Part shown: positions 17,369 through 25,637 of the stretch, piece by piece
Layout: each line of letters opens with the position of its first letter
Position numbering within the stretch: the first letter of the stretch is position 1
NCBI GenBank assembly: GCA_937888715.1
Contig: CALARU010000312.1
Coordinates: forward strand, 62,001-126,000
Source: an uncultured Planctomycetaceae bacterium
Lineage (GTDB): Bacteria; Planctomycetota; Planctomycetia; Gemmatales; Gemmataceae
Length of the DNA stretch: 64,000 nucleotides
Direction of reading: 5' to 3'
Position numbers and translations under genes: made by a program
The notes under the pieces: generated by a model
The model's database searches: none
Seen by the model: the letters and a program-made list of their open reading frames with translations, nothing else
What the model was told of the DNA's origin: nothing

Positions 17369-18511
17369 TTAAAGGGAGAGTATTTCTTTAAGAGCTGCGA
17401 TTATCTGGTCGATATCGCTTTCGGTATTAAATGCACCAGGGCTGATTCGAACCGAACCATCAGGGAAAGTGTTGATCGATTTGTGGATGTAAGGCGAGCA
17501 ATGCAAGCCCGGCCTTACAGCTATGTTAAAGGCTTCATCAAGAATACTGCCTATTTCAGGTGCAGCAAGTGATTCCGACTGAAAAGAAACAGTTGCAACC
17601 GTACGGCTAAGGTCATCACTTCCAAAAACAGTAACTCCGGGAATTTCTTTAAGATTGCTTCGGAGCTTTGCAACAAGCTTGGTTTCTCTGTGATGAATGT
17701 TGTTCATGCCTTCTTGATCAACCCAAGCTAAACCAGCAGCAAGGCCTGCGATGCCAAGAACATTAGGTGTGCCACCTTCGAGGTGGTACGGCATTTCCTT
17801 GGGTTGTGTTTCAGTGGAAGAGTCGCCTCCGGTTCCACCTTCTCTCCAAGTACGAAGAGCAACGCGATCCCCTGAATAAAGAAAGCCTGTACCAGTGGGT
17901 CCAAAAAGGCACTTGTGTCCAGGGCAAGCTAGGAGATCGATTTTTTGAGCTTTAATATCAATGGGTATAACGCCAGCGGTCTGGGCTCCATCAACTAAAA
18001 AGATGATGTTTTTTTCTCTGCAGATCGTTCCCACTTCGGTGATGGGCTGAATGGTTCCTAGAACATTGCTTGCATGGGTAAGTGCAACAAGTCGGGTTTT
18101 GGGGCCGATTGCATTTTTGATTTGTTCGGGATCGATGAATCCTTGAGAATCGGCATTAATTTTTGTGAGAGAGATTTTGCCTGCGAGTTCCATGATGCGC
18201 AGGGGTCTACTAACGCTGTTGTGTTCAAGATCGGTGGTGATAACATGGTCGCCTTCATTTAAAAGGCCTTTGAACGCCATGTTAAGGGCATCGGTGCAAT
18301 TAAGGGTAAAAATAAAGCGTTCGGGCGCAGAGCCTTTAAAAAGCTGATTGAGCCGATGTCTACAATCATCAAGAGCCCGTTCAGCTGCAAGGGCCATTTT
18401 GTGACCTGCCCGACCGGGGTTTGCCATATCTTCGCGTGCAAAGCGATCCATGGCTTTATAAACCGATTCAGGCTTGGGAAAACTCGTTGCAGCATTATCG
18501 AGATAAATCAT
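17369..18511 (-). CDS. Cysteine desulfurase family PLP enzyme (class V aminotransferase)
   Basis: A 380-residue PLP enzyme that would take sulfur from cysteine as a persulfide. MIYLDNAATSFPKP opens the protein without the longer N-terminus of SufS; the internal-aldimine Lys is K200 in CPGHKCLFGPTGTG; the catalytic Cys is C338 in RPGLHCSPYIH. Short-start desulfurases of this kind form a distinct clade of class V enzymes, some near selenium genes, so selenocysteine lyase activity is possible. It is the last gene of the SAM-riboswitch operon, 24 nt after the MoeB/ThiF-like gene, and would supply sulfur to the carrier. No accompanying scaffold gene is adjacent. Confidence 0.9.
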   Translation of the reverse strand: MIYLDNAATSFPKPESVYKAMDRFAREDMANPGRAGHKMALAAERALDDCRHRLNQLFKGSAPERFIFTLNCTDALNMAFKGLLNEGDHVITTDLEHNSVSRPLRIMELAGKISLTKINADSQGFIDPEQIKNAIGPKTRLVALTHASNVLGTIQPITEVGTICREKNIIFLVDGAQTAGVIPIDIKAQKIDLLACPGHKCLFGPTGTGFLYSGDRVALRTWREGGTGGDSSTETQPKEMPYHLEGGTPNVLGIAGLAAGLAWVDQEGMNNIHHRETKLVAKLRSNLKEIPGVTVFGSDDLSRTVATVSFQSESLAAPEIGSILDEAFNIAVRPGLHCSPYIHKSINTFPDGSVRISPGAFNTESDIDQIIAALKEILSL

Positions 18512-18535
18512 TTACAGCTCATCTGGGCGTTTAAA

Positions 18536-19576
18536 TTAGTGTCCGATGTAACGGGCGTAAAGCGTCTTTGCCCTGTCTATATCGCTTGTACCTTTAATGA
18601 TAGCCCGCCCATCGGGAAAAACGGTGAACTCACAGTCTTCAGCATTAAATTTAAGCATAAACTTGTTGAAGCTTACATCGCCCAAGGTCTTAAGTTGAGC
18701 AGCCATATCTTCAAACTTAATTTTGTTTGGCGTACGATTGGAAATTTGAACAGCGTTTCTGCCACACAAACTTGTGGTTTGCGAACCGAACTCGCCATCA
18801 ATCCATTCGAATTTTCGATGCTTGCAGCAAGGGCAATCAACCTTACCTAGAAGCGGAGCAATCTTTACCCTGCGATAGGTGTTTTCCCAAACATCAATCT
18901 GCACGAGTTCTTTGTTGATGGTTTCAGGTTTGCCTGAAAGAATCTTGATGGCTTCGGTGGCTTGCATGCTTGCGATGATGTTTACGACGGGCCCAAGTAC
19001 GCCCGCAGTTTCGCAAGTATCAGCAGAGCCGGGTGAGGGCGCAGCTTCAAACACACAGCGAAGGCAAGGAGTTTGATTCGGGATAATGGTCATGGTCATG
19101 CCATTGCTACCAATCACACCACCATAAACCCATGGCTTGTTATACTTGACTGCAATATCGTTGATGAGATAGCGAATTTCAAAGTTATCGGTGCCATCAA
19201 GAATAAGATCTGCGCCTTCACAAAGTGATTCGATATTGGTGCGATCGATATCGGTGACGACAGATTCGATGTTAATAGAAGAATTGATTGCACGAAGTTT
19301 ACGAGCAGCAGCTTCAGCTTTGGGCAGGTTTTCGGTGACATCGTTTTCATCGAAAAGAACTTGACGCTGAAGATTGCTGGGTTCGATAAAATCGCGATCA
19401 ACAACTTTGATGGAGCCAACGCCAGCCCGAGCAAGGTTGTTGGCAAGCACGGTGCCAAGGGCGCCGCATCCGCACAGGGTGACTTTGGAAGCTAAGAGCT
19501 TACGCTGCCCTTCTTCGCCCACCCCGTGGAAACGCATTTGCCTGCTATAGCGATCAATAGACTTGAAGTCGATCAT
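18536..19576 (-). CDS. MoeB/ThiF-like sulfur-carrier adenylyltransferase
   Basis: A 346-residue E1-like enzyme that adenylates the C-terminal glycine of a MoaD/ThiS protein for thiocarboxylate formation. Visible are GCGALGT (36-42) for ATP binding, DRDFIEPSNLQRQ (60-72), the zinc cysteines C171xxC174 and C248..C251, and the active-site Cys188 in DTCETAG. After residue 255 is a 90-residue tail in place of a rhodanese domain, ending GRAIIKGTSDIDRAKTLYARYIG, a shape often seen in MoeB-like proteins. Its start overlaps the preceding gene by 4 nt. The carrier in the same operon is the obvious partner. Confidence 0.92.
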   Translation of the reverse strand: MIDFKSIDRYSRQMRFHGVGEEGQRKLLASKVTLCGCGALGTVLANNLARAGVGSIKVVDRDFIEPSNLQRQVLFDENDVTENLPKAEAAARKLRAINSSINIESVVTDIDRTNIESLCEGADLILDGTDNFEIRYLINDIAVKYNKPWVYGGVIGSNGMTMTIIPNQTPCLRCVFEAAPSPGSADTCETAGVLGPVVNIIASMQATEAIKILSGKPETINKELVQIDVWENTYRRVKIAPLLGKVDCPCCKHRKFEWIDGEFGSQTTSLCGRNAVQISNRTPNKIKFEDMAAQLKTLGDVSFNKFMLKFNAEDCEFTVFPDGRAIIKGTSDIDRAKTLYARYIGH

Positions 19577-19941
19577 TCGCCATCTCCTACGCCCATGTCA
19601 TCAAGAAAGGTATCAAGAACTTCGACAGTTCCGCCGCCCCATTTTTCTTCGCGAGCAAATGCAGCAAGAACAGCAAGGTCTTCTTTAAGCCTTGCAACTT
19701 CTTTGGCATTTAAGCGCTGAAGGTAGGTTGCAACTTGATCCAAGATTGCAGCACCAGCCTGCTGATTACAAATGTTCTCATCCGAGCCGGCGATGAAAAC
19801 AACAAAATGTAGAAGGCTCAAAAGCAGCGGATTTGCTCCGACCTGATCAGGAATCTCTGGGAAAATTGCGGTTCCTTCTGGAACTTCAATGCTATTTTCG
19901 TCCATATCTTCCATTTCATCCATGTCTTCGTTGTCTGCCAT
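19573..19941 (-). CDS. Acidic protein of unknown function in the sulfur-carrier operon
   Basis: A 122-residue protein I do not recognise. The first 23 residues are strongly acidic and methionine-rich (MADNEDMDEMEDMDENS), then a helical region LLLSLLHFVVFIAGSDENIC and LNAKEVARLKEDLAVLAAF, with a GEGGT-like end. There is a single cysteine (about residue 58), no JAMM metalloprotease motif and no membrane segment. It sits 1 nt after the MoaD/ThiS gene and overlaps the MoeB/ThiF-like gene by 4 nt, so tight coupling suggests it works in the same sulfur-transfer step, perhaps as an adaptor. That is inference from position only. Confidence 0.75.
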   Translation of the reverse strand: MADNEDMDEMEDMDENSIEVPEGTAIFPEIPDQVGANPLLLSLLHFVVFIAGSDENICNQQAGAAILDQVATYLQRLNAKEVARLKEDLAVLAAFAREEKWGGGTVEVLDTFLDDMGVGDGE

Positions 19942-19942
19942 A

Positions 19943-20215
19943 TTAACCTCCTGCTACTGCCGGGATAATTGCTACTTCGTCGCCATCTTTTACAGGAGTG
20001 GCAAGGTTTTCGAGGTAACGCATATCTTCGTCATTGATAAAGATGTTTACAAATCTGCGCAACTGGCCATTATCGAACAGCCGTTGTTCCATTGCTGGGT
20101 GAAGTTTACAAAGTTCGCCAAGTGCTTCGCCTACAGTGATGGCAATAACTTCAACCGAAGCGAGATTGCCCGCATGAGGTCGGAGTGGAGTAGGGATTTG
20201 AATTTTAACTGCCAT
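19943..20215 (-). CDS. MoaD/ThiS-family sulfur carrier protein
   Basis: A 90-residue beta-grasp protein. It begins MAVKIQIPTPLRP, continues VGEALGELCKLHPAMEQRLF and INDEDMRYLENLATPVKDGDEVAIIPAVAGG. The C-terminus is a free Gly-Gly as in MoaD and ThiS, so no proteolytic trimming is needed before adenylation. In this family the Gly carboxylate becomes a thiocarboxylate that donates sulfide. No molybdopterin or thiazole genes are near; the operon partners are a threonine-synthase-like enzyme, a MoeB/ThiF activator and a desulfurase. That context resembles the CysO and HcyS carriers of amino-acid sulfur assimilation. Confidence 0.93.
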   Translation of the reverse strand: MAVKIQIPTPLRPHAGNLASVEVIAITVGEALGELCKLHPAMEQRLFDNGQLRRFVNIFINDEDMRYLENLATPVKDGDEVAIIPAVAGG

Positions 20216-20269
20216 AAATACCTTCCAGCGGAAAAGCCCGCATGTTAAAAAAATCCAGATAATAGAGGA

Positions 20270-21529
20270 TTAAGCAAGAACAGGTTCTTGGGTATTTTCC
20301 ATGGTGGCTACGAACTCGTCGAGCGAGGTTCCAATGGTAACAGGTTCGCCTAGTTGAGTCGCTAGGGAATCCTGCGTTTTAAGACCATTGCCTGTAATGA
20401 GGAGAACGATTTCTTCATTTTTGGGAATACGGCCCTGCTCGACCAATTTGCGAGCGGTTGCGACAGTAACTCCACCTGCTGTTTCAGCAAACACGCCTTC
20501 AGTTTTTGCAAGTAAAAGCATGCCTTCCCTGATTTCATCATCGGTAACATCTTCGGCCCAGCCACCGCTTTCGCGAATAAGCTTGGCAGCGAAGTAGCCA
20601 TCTGCAGGGTCGCCAATTGCGAGTGATTTGCAAATAGTGTTTGGTTTCCGAACAGGGCGATGAGATTCCCAGCCGTTTTTTACTGCTCCACTGATTGGGT
20701 TACAGCCTGTGGCTTGGGCACCATAAAACTTGGTGGAGGGTTCCTGCTTAAGAAGGTCGATTTTGTAAAGTTCTTGGAAGGCCTTGCTGACTTTGCCAAC
20801 AAGTGCACCACCAGCCATCGGGCTGACCACATGCTGGGGCGTTCGCCAGCCCAGTTGTTCTGCAATTTCAAAGCCCATGGATTTAGAACCTTCGGCATAA
20901 AATGGACGGAGGTTGATGTTCACAAATCCCCAGCCATATTTAAACGCCACCTGAGTGCAAAGCCTGTTTACTTCGTCGTAGGTGCCACGCACTTTAATCA
21001 CATTGGCGCCATAAACCGAGGTCCCCATCACCTTGGCTCTTTCAAGATCAGAGGGAATAAAGATATAGCTTTGCATTCCAGCTGCAGCAGCATTAGCTGC
21101 AACACTATTGGCGAGATTTCCGGTAGAGGCGCAGCCTACGGTTTTCAAACCAAACTCATGGGCTTTGCTTAATGCAACTGCAACCACACGATCCTTGAAG
21201 GAAAGGGTGGGGAAGTTGACCGCATCATTTTTTATCCATAGATTCTTGACCCCGATTTCTTTTGCCAGGCGGTCTGCTCGAATTAAAGGTGTGCCACCAA
21301 CATGCAATCCTACGGTGGGTTCACCATCAATGGGTAGCAGTTCTTGATAGCGCCACATGTTGAAGGTGCGGGCTTCTAATTTTTCTTTGGTAAGAACGCC
21401 TTTTAGGCCTTCATAATCATAATCGATTTCCAATGGCCCGAAATCGTCCTGGCAGAAATTGACAGGGGTTACGGGGTATAATTTGCCACACAAGCGGCAC
21501 TTCATGCCTTTTACAAAACTGGAAGACAC
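20270..21529 (-). CDS. Threonine-synthase-like PLP enzyme under SAM riboswitch control
   Basis: A 419-residue fold-type II PLP enzyme. An N-terminal zinc-ribbon reads MKCRLCGKLYPVTPVNFC; the PLP Lys is in PTLSFKDR (residue 112) and the phosphate loop in CASTGNLANS, both typical of threonine synthase, which turns O-phosphohomoserine into threonine. I start at a GTG preceded by GGAGGA with 8-nt spacing; a frame opening further upstream would be translated riboswitch. The next gene is a sulfur carrier 54 nt on. The riboswitch and the carrier raise the alternative that it makes homocysteine from O-phosphohomoserine and a thiocarboxylate. Sequence alone does not choose. Confidence 0.88.
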   Translation of the reverse strand: MSSSFVKGMKCRLCGKLYPVTPVNFCQDDFGPLEIDYDYEGLKGVLTKEKLEARTFNMWRYQELLPIDGEPTVGLHVGGTPLIRADRLAKEIGVKNLWIKNDAVNFPTLSFKDRVVAVALSKAHEFGLKTVGCASTGNLANSVAANAAAAGMQSYIFIPSDLERAKVMGTSVYGANVIKVRGTYDEVNRLCTQVAFKYGWGFVNINLRPFYAEGSKSMGFEIAEQLGWRTPQHVVSPMAGGALVGKVSKAFQELYKIDLLKQEPSTKFYGAQATGCNPISGAVKNGWESHRPVRKPNTICKSLAIGDPADGYFAAKLIRESGGWAEDVTDDEIREGMLLLAKTEGVFAETAGGVTVATARKLVEQGRIPKNEEIVLLITGNGLKTQDSLATQLGEPVTIGTSLDEFVATMENTQEPVLA

Positions 21530-21642
21530 TTGTCTTTCCTCCATATACGCAGGACAATAACCTGCAATAAAATTGGTAGTCTTTTCCAGAGGAGGATATT
21601 TAAGCTTGGAGATAAAAAAGGGGCATACAGTAAGTACGACAC

Positions 21643-21760
21643 TTCTTATCTCTCCCGGCAAACCCGGGTAGGAGGTAGCACCAGCATCGTTGCGAGTAAA
21701 CGCTTCGACCGGTTGCTGTGGCTTCGACGGGCCTAATCCCTCTGCCACTCTGGATAAGAA
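21643..21760 (-). ncRNA. SAM-I (S-box) riboswitch
   Basis: Read on the minus strand, the element opens with CUUAUCCAGAG, then GGCAGAGGGAUUAGGCCC, GAAGCCACAGCAACC, GGUGCUACCUCC and closes GAGAGAUAAG, matching the conserved S-box strings in order. P1 is an 8-bp pairing between 21643-21650 and 21753-21760. SAM binding normally represses methionine or sulfur genes. It lies 113 nt upstream of the threonine-synthase-like GTG. The 3' strand of P1 (GAGAUAAGAA) can instead pair with a downstream UUUUUUAUCUC at about 21610-21620, a plausible alternative structure. A second hairpin (GCAGG/CCUGC, 21549-21565) lies closer to the start. Confidence 0.95.
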
Positions 21761-21780
21761 ACTCACCAAATTGTTCTAAT

Positions 21781-21809
21781 AATATATTCTGTATTGTGAC
21801 AATCAGCAA
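21781..21809 (-). promoter_or_regulatory. Candidate promoter of the SAM-riboswitch operon
   Basis: TTGCTG at 21804-21809 and TATATT at 21781-21786 are separated by 17 nt; transcription would begin near 21774, about 14 nt before the riboswitch P1 stem. Confidence 0.5.
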
Positions 21810-21922
21810 TCGATAAACCGAGAAAATATCAAAATCCTTTGAATTCTTCATTACCTTGAGTCGCTAAATTGCTAAATCACGGTACTGTTTAACATTGTTT
21901 AATCAAAAAGGAGTGGATTTCT

Positions 21923-23023
21923 TTAGTCTTCATCGTCATCGGAATCAACCCAGTCTGGAAGAGGTGGGGGTGTCATCAGATCGAGTTCGAGAAGAACAGT
22001 CATCGCAGAATCAGGCCTATTATCTTTAGACTTGTTCATCATGCGTTCGACCAATTCCACAAACCAATCGGAAAGATCGGTGCGGAAATTCGTGATGGGT
22101 TCAGATTTTTCCTTACTGCGTTGAGCTTTGATTTTGTCTTTCTTCTCTAAGCCTGGGTAAGGTAGTTTTCCGGTTAAGGCATGATAAAAAGTGCACCCCA
22201 ATCCATAAAGGTCGGCTCTGCCATCGATCTCGACGGAGTTGTAGGATTGCTCCGGTGCAATGTAATCCATGGTGCCCACAATGTAGCCCTTGCCGCCAAT
22301 GATTTTAAGATCTTCATCTTTTTCACCTTGGACAAATGCCAACCCAAAGTCAAACAACTTTGCTTGGTTTTCAGGGGTTACCATGATGTTTGAAGGCTTG
22401 ATATCGCGGTGGATAACGCCGTATTGATGGCAATGAGCAAGAGCCGTCAAAGTATGGCGCATCAACTTGATAGCAAGATCCTGAGAGATTGCGCCGGATT
22501 CGTCGATGATTTTTTGGAGTGATTTGCCTTGGATGAATTCGATGAGCATGTAGTTGAGCCCTGCGAAATCTTCTAAGCTGAAAACCTTAACGACATTGGG
22601 GTGATCAAGTTTCTGGGCGATGTAAAATTCTCTTTTAAACCGGGCGATGAGTCTGTCTTGCCTTTCGGTTTTGAGATTGCGAAGCACCTTCATGCTAACG
22701 AAGTTTAATTTATCATCATTTTTTCTGGCGAGGTAAACGGTGCTCATTCCACCTCTACCCAGAACAGAAAGCACTTGGTACTCTTTCATCACCAAGCCAC
22801 GGGATTTACCTTTTAATATTCGCTCTGCTTGAAATTTGGTGATCTTTCCTGCCTTCACTAAATATTCTGCGATGAGGTTGGGTTCGCTTCGGATGGTTTT
22901 ATCAAGGTTGTTATAAAGCACAACAACTTCCACCTTGTCCATCAATTTGCTGCGCATGAGGGACATGAGGAAGTCGCCTACATTGACTTCAGGGTTTGAT
23001 TTTTCAGGATCTGGGGGGCTCAT
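21923..23023 (-). CDS. Soluble Ser/Thr protein kinase (Hanks type)
   Basis: A 366-residue protein kinase. Residues 15-75 form an N-terminal helical domain common before planctomycete kinases (IAEYLVKAGKITKFQAERIL). The kinase domain has LGRGGMSTVYLA (88-99), the ATP Lys K112 in FVSMKVL, the catalytic loop HRDIKPSN (205-212) and DFGLA (225-229), then GTMDYIAPEQ. No transmembrane segment or sensory C-terminus is present; the tail is acidic (DWVDSDDDED). It stands between the SAM-riboswitch operon and pheT on the same strand. Substrates are unknown. Confidence 0.93.
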   Translation of the reverse strand: MSPPDPEKSNPEVNVGDFLMSLMRSKLMDKVEVVVLYNNLDKTIRSEPNLIAEYLVKAGKITKFQAERILKGKSRGLVMKEYQVLSVLGRGGMSTVYLARKNDDKLNFVSMKVLRNLKTERQDRLIARFKREFYIAQKLDHPNVVKVFSLEDFAGLNYMLIEFIQGKSLQKIIDESGAISQDLAIKLMRHTLTALAHCHQYGVIHRDIKPSNIMVTPENQAKLFDFGLAFVQGEKDEDLKIIGGKGYIVGTMDYIAPEQSYNSVEIDGRADLYGLGCTFYHALTGKLPYPGLEKKDKIKAQRSKEKSEPITNFRTDLSDWFVELVERMMNKSKDNRPDSAMTVLLELDLMTPPPLPDWVDSDDDED

Positions 23024-23057
23024 ACCCGTTAACCGCCTTTAACTTGGTGGTTATCAA

Positions 23058-25571
23058 TTAAACTTCTTTTCCACGAATCTGGGCTTTCAGCACATGCTTA
23101 AGCCTGTCTTCAATTTTCTTGTGCAGCTTGTCAACTTCTTTGTCGTTAAGCGTGCGATCATCAGCCTGGTAACTAAGGGCAAAAGCAAGACTTTTGGTTC
23201 CTGCGGGAACTCGATCACCTTGATAAATATCAAATAGCCTAGCAACTTTAAGAACATTGCCCCCTGCAGCCTGAATTTCGGCGGTAACCGTTTGGCCTGT
23301 GATGGATTGATCAACGACCACTGCAATATCCCTAAGGGCAGCAGGGAAGCGCGAGACGGGCTTAGACAAATATCTTACAGGAAGGCCTGAAGCCAGAGTG
23401 AGCAAGTCGAATTCTGCTGCGATTATTTCGTGATTATCCAGCCCGAGGGTGGATGCAAGCTTCGGATGTAAGACGCCAAACATTCCTGCAACTTTGTCAT
23501 GAATTAGTAGAGCAGCGGATTTGCCCGGATGAAGGGCGGGGTGGTTGCCTGGTTTGAAGGAAACCTTTTCCAGATGAACTCCGGAAGTAAGCCCCTCGAC
23601 AATGCCTTTCAAATCATAGAAATTCAAATTGTTTTTACCGGAGGGATCTTCCACCCAGAAGGGTTTGTTTCGCGGACCACAAATTGCAATCGCAAGTTTG
23701 TAGGGCTCTACAGGCAATGCTTGACCACTCACTTTTTGATACACTTTGCCCACTTCGAAAAGCTTGACGCATTCGGTGTGTTTGAGGTTGGCTTGGGTCA
23801 GCGAGACAATACTTGCCATAAGGCTTTGGCGCATAACAGTGCGTTCGCTACTGATGGGGTTGAGCAATGTTACATAAGCTGGCTTCGAGGATTCTAGAAA
23901 AGCAGATTCTGCTTCGGGTGATGTTAGCGAGTAAGCAATCGTTTCTTGCAACCCAAGGTGAACGAGTGTATCTTTTATTTTGCGTTCAAAATCAAGTTCT
24001 GGATCGATCAAAACCGGCGGTAATTGCTCTGAAAGGCTGGTTTCGGGAAACTTATCGTACCCGTACAGTCGTGCGATATCTTCGAGAAGATCTGCAACCC
24101 CAACTTGGATATCCAATCTATGGGTTGGCGCAGTAACCCGAAGCATTTCGTTGCTTACTTTTTCAACTTTAAACTCTAAGGAAGTTAAAAGTTTGGTGCA
24201 TTCCTCGATGGGGATTGCGATCCCAAGAATGCGCTTGGCTTCCGCAAGCGAGAAATCAATAACTTGCAATGGTTTGGGAGAGGGATAACAATCGATCCTA
24301 CCTTCAGCGGGCAGGCCATGGGCAAATTCTTGCATCAATTGCAGTGCTCGGTTGGCGCCGCCAATTACTTGATCTGGATGTATACCTTTGCTAAACCGGG
24401 TTGCAGCTTCGCTGGGAAGTGCCATGGATTTCATTGCTTTGCGAATTGCAAGGAAATCAAAGTTTGCACTTTCAAGCATAACCCGCGAGGTGGATTCGGT
24501 AACTTCGGTTTCAGCGCCCCCCATCAATCCTGCGATTGCAATAGGCCCAAGCGCATCTGCAATAACAAGAGTTTCAGCAGAGAGTTCACGATCTAAACCA
24601 TCTAAAGTCTTGATCTTTTCACCCTTGGTCGCGAAACGGATTACGATCTCGGGAGTTTTCCCTTTGGCTCTTGAGCAGAGAATATCGTAATCGAATGCGT
24701 GCAGTGGTTGGCCCTGTTCAAGCATTACATAATTCGTGATATCGACAATGTTGTTGATTGGCCTCATGCCAGCTTGATGCAACCTGCGCTTTAAAAAAGC
24801 GGGGGAGGGAGCAACTTTGATGTTCTCGATAAGCGAAGCGGTATAGCGATGGCATGCAGAGGTGTCTTGGATGACAACATTTATCTTGCCGGTAATTGCA
24901 GGGCCAAAGTTATTTGGTTTGTGCTCAAAGGGTTTTAATTTACCCCCGGTCATTGCTGCGACTTCGCGTGCAACGCCTATCATCGAAAGGCAACGGGCCT
25001 TGTTAGGCAGAATGTCGAGTTCGATGATGGAATCACCAAAATAATCAACAAGGGGCATACCCACAGTCGCATCGTCTTCAAGAATGATGATGCCATCGTG
25101 ATCTTCGGAAATGCCAAGTTCAAAGCCGGAGCAAACCATGCCATCGCTGGTAATACCCCTGATTTTTCCGGGTTTAAGTTCTTTTAAAACCTTTGGAGTG
25201 GCATGGCCATCGAAAAGCACGGAGCCCGAAAGTGCAAGAATAATTTTTTGGCCCGTATCACCCACAGCAAGATTGGGCGCCCCAGTAACCATGGTAATGG
25301 ACCTGCCCAAGCCATACTCAACAGTTGGAAGTTTAAGCCTATCTGCATCGGGGTGCTTATCAACCTTGGTGACCAATCCGATTATGATTTTGTCTTTATC
25401 CCAAACAGGATAGGGGTCTTCTGTTCCAAGTCTTAGTCCTTCAGGTGCAGGAACGCCCCAGTGCTTGATGCCAGATACTTCAAGCCCTGCAAGGGCAAGT
25501 CTGTTGACTAAAGCCTCGAGTGAAAGGTCGAAGTCTACATAATCTTTGAGCCAGCGAATCGGAACTTTCAT
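23058..25571 (-). CDS. pheT: Phenylalanyl-tRNA synthetase beta subunit
   Basis: The larger subunit of the alpha2-beta2 synthetase that charges tRNA-Phe; 837 residues, near the bacterial norm. It opens MKVPIRWLKDYVDFD, carries the EMAP/OB tRNA-binding region (residues 45-155; VDKHPDADRLK), the B3/B4 editing domain (NIVDITNYVMLEQGQPLHAFD, EGLMGGAETEV-like block), the B5 domain, and the C-terminal FDX-ACB anticodon domain (KPVSRFPAALRDIAVVV). It lies 66 nt after pheS. No frame damage is seen. Confidence 0.97.
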   Translation of the reverse strand: MKVPIRWLKDYVDFDLSLEALVNRLALAGLEVSGIKHWGVPAPEGLRLGTEDPYPVWDKDKIIIGLVTKVDKHPDADRLKLPTVEYGLGRSITMVTGAPNLAVGDTGQKIILALSGSVLFDGHATPKVLKELKPGKIRGITSDGMVCSGFELGISEDHDGIIILEDDATVGMPLVDYFGDSIIELDILPNKARCLSMIGVAREVAAMTGGKLKPFEHKPNNFGPAITGKINVVIQDTSACHRYTASLIENIKVAPSPAFLKRRLHQAGMRPINNIVDITNYVMLEQGQPLHAFDYDILCSRAKGKTPEIVIRFATKGEKIKTLDGLDRELSAETLVIADALGPIAIAGLMGGAETEVTESTSRVMLESANFDFLAIRKAMKSMALPSEAATRFSKGIHPDQVIGGANRALQLMQEFAHGLPAEGRIDCYPSPKPLQVIDFSLAEAKRILGIAIPIEECTKLLTSLEFKVEKVSNEMLRVTAPTHRLDIQVGVADLLEDIARLYGYDKFPETSLSEQLPPVLIDPELDFERKIKDTLVHLGLQETIAYSLTSPEAESAFLESSKPAYVTLLNPISSERTVMRQSLMASIVSLTQANLKHTECVKLFEVGKVYQKVSGQALPVEPYKLAIAICGPRNKPFWVEDPSGKNNLNFYDLKGIVEGLTSGVHLEKVSFKPGNHPALHPGKSAALLIHDKVAGMFGVLHPKLASTLGLDNHEIIAAEFDLLTLASGLPVRYLSKPVSRFPAALRDIAVVVDQSITGQTVTAEIQAAGGNVLKVARLFDIYQGDRVPAGTKSLAFALSYQADDRTLNDKEVDKLHKKIEDRLKHVLKAQIRGKEV

Positions 25572-25637
25572 GATTCAATACCCGGGTTGTGTTGTTGCAA
25601 AATGAAAAACCAAAACAAATACAACCGATACCTAAGA

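Noticed and set aside
21530-21769. Longer N-terminus for the threonine-synthase-like protein
   Set aside because: The extra residues are translated riboswitch; the GTG at 21529 has a good GGAGGA site.
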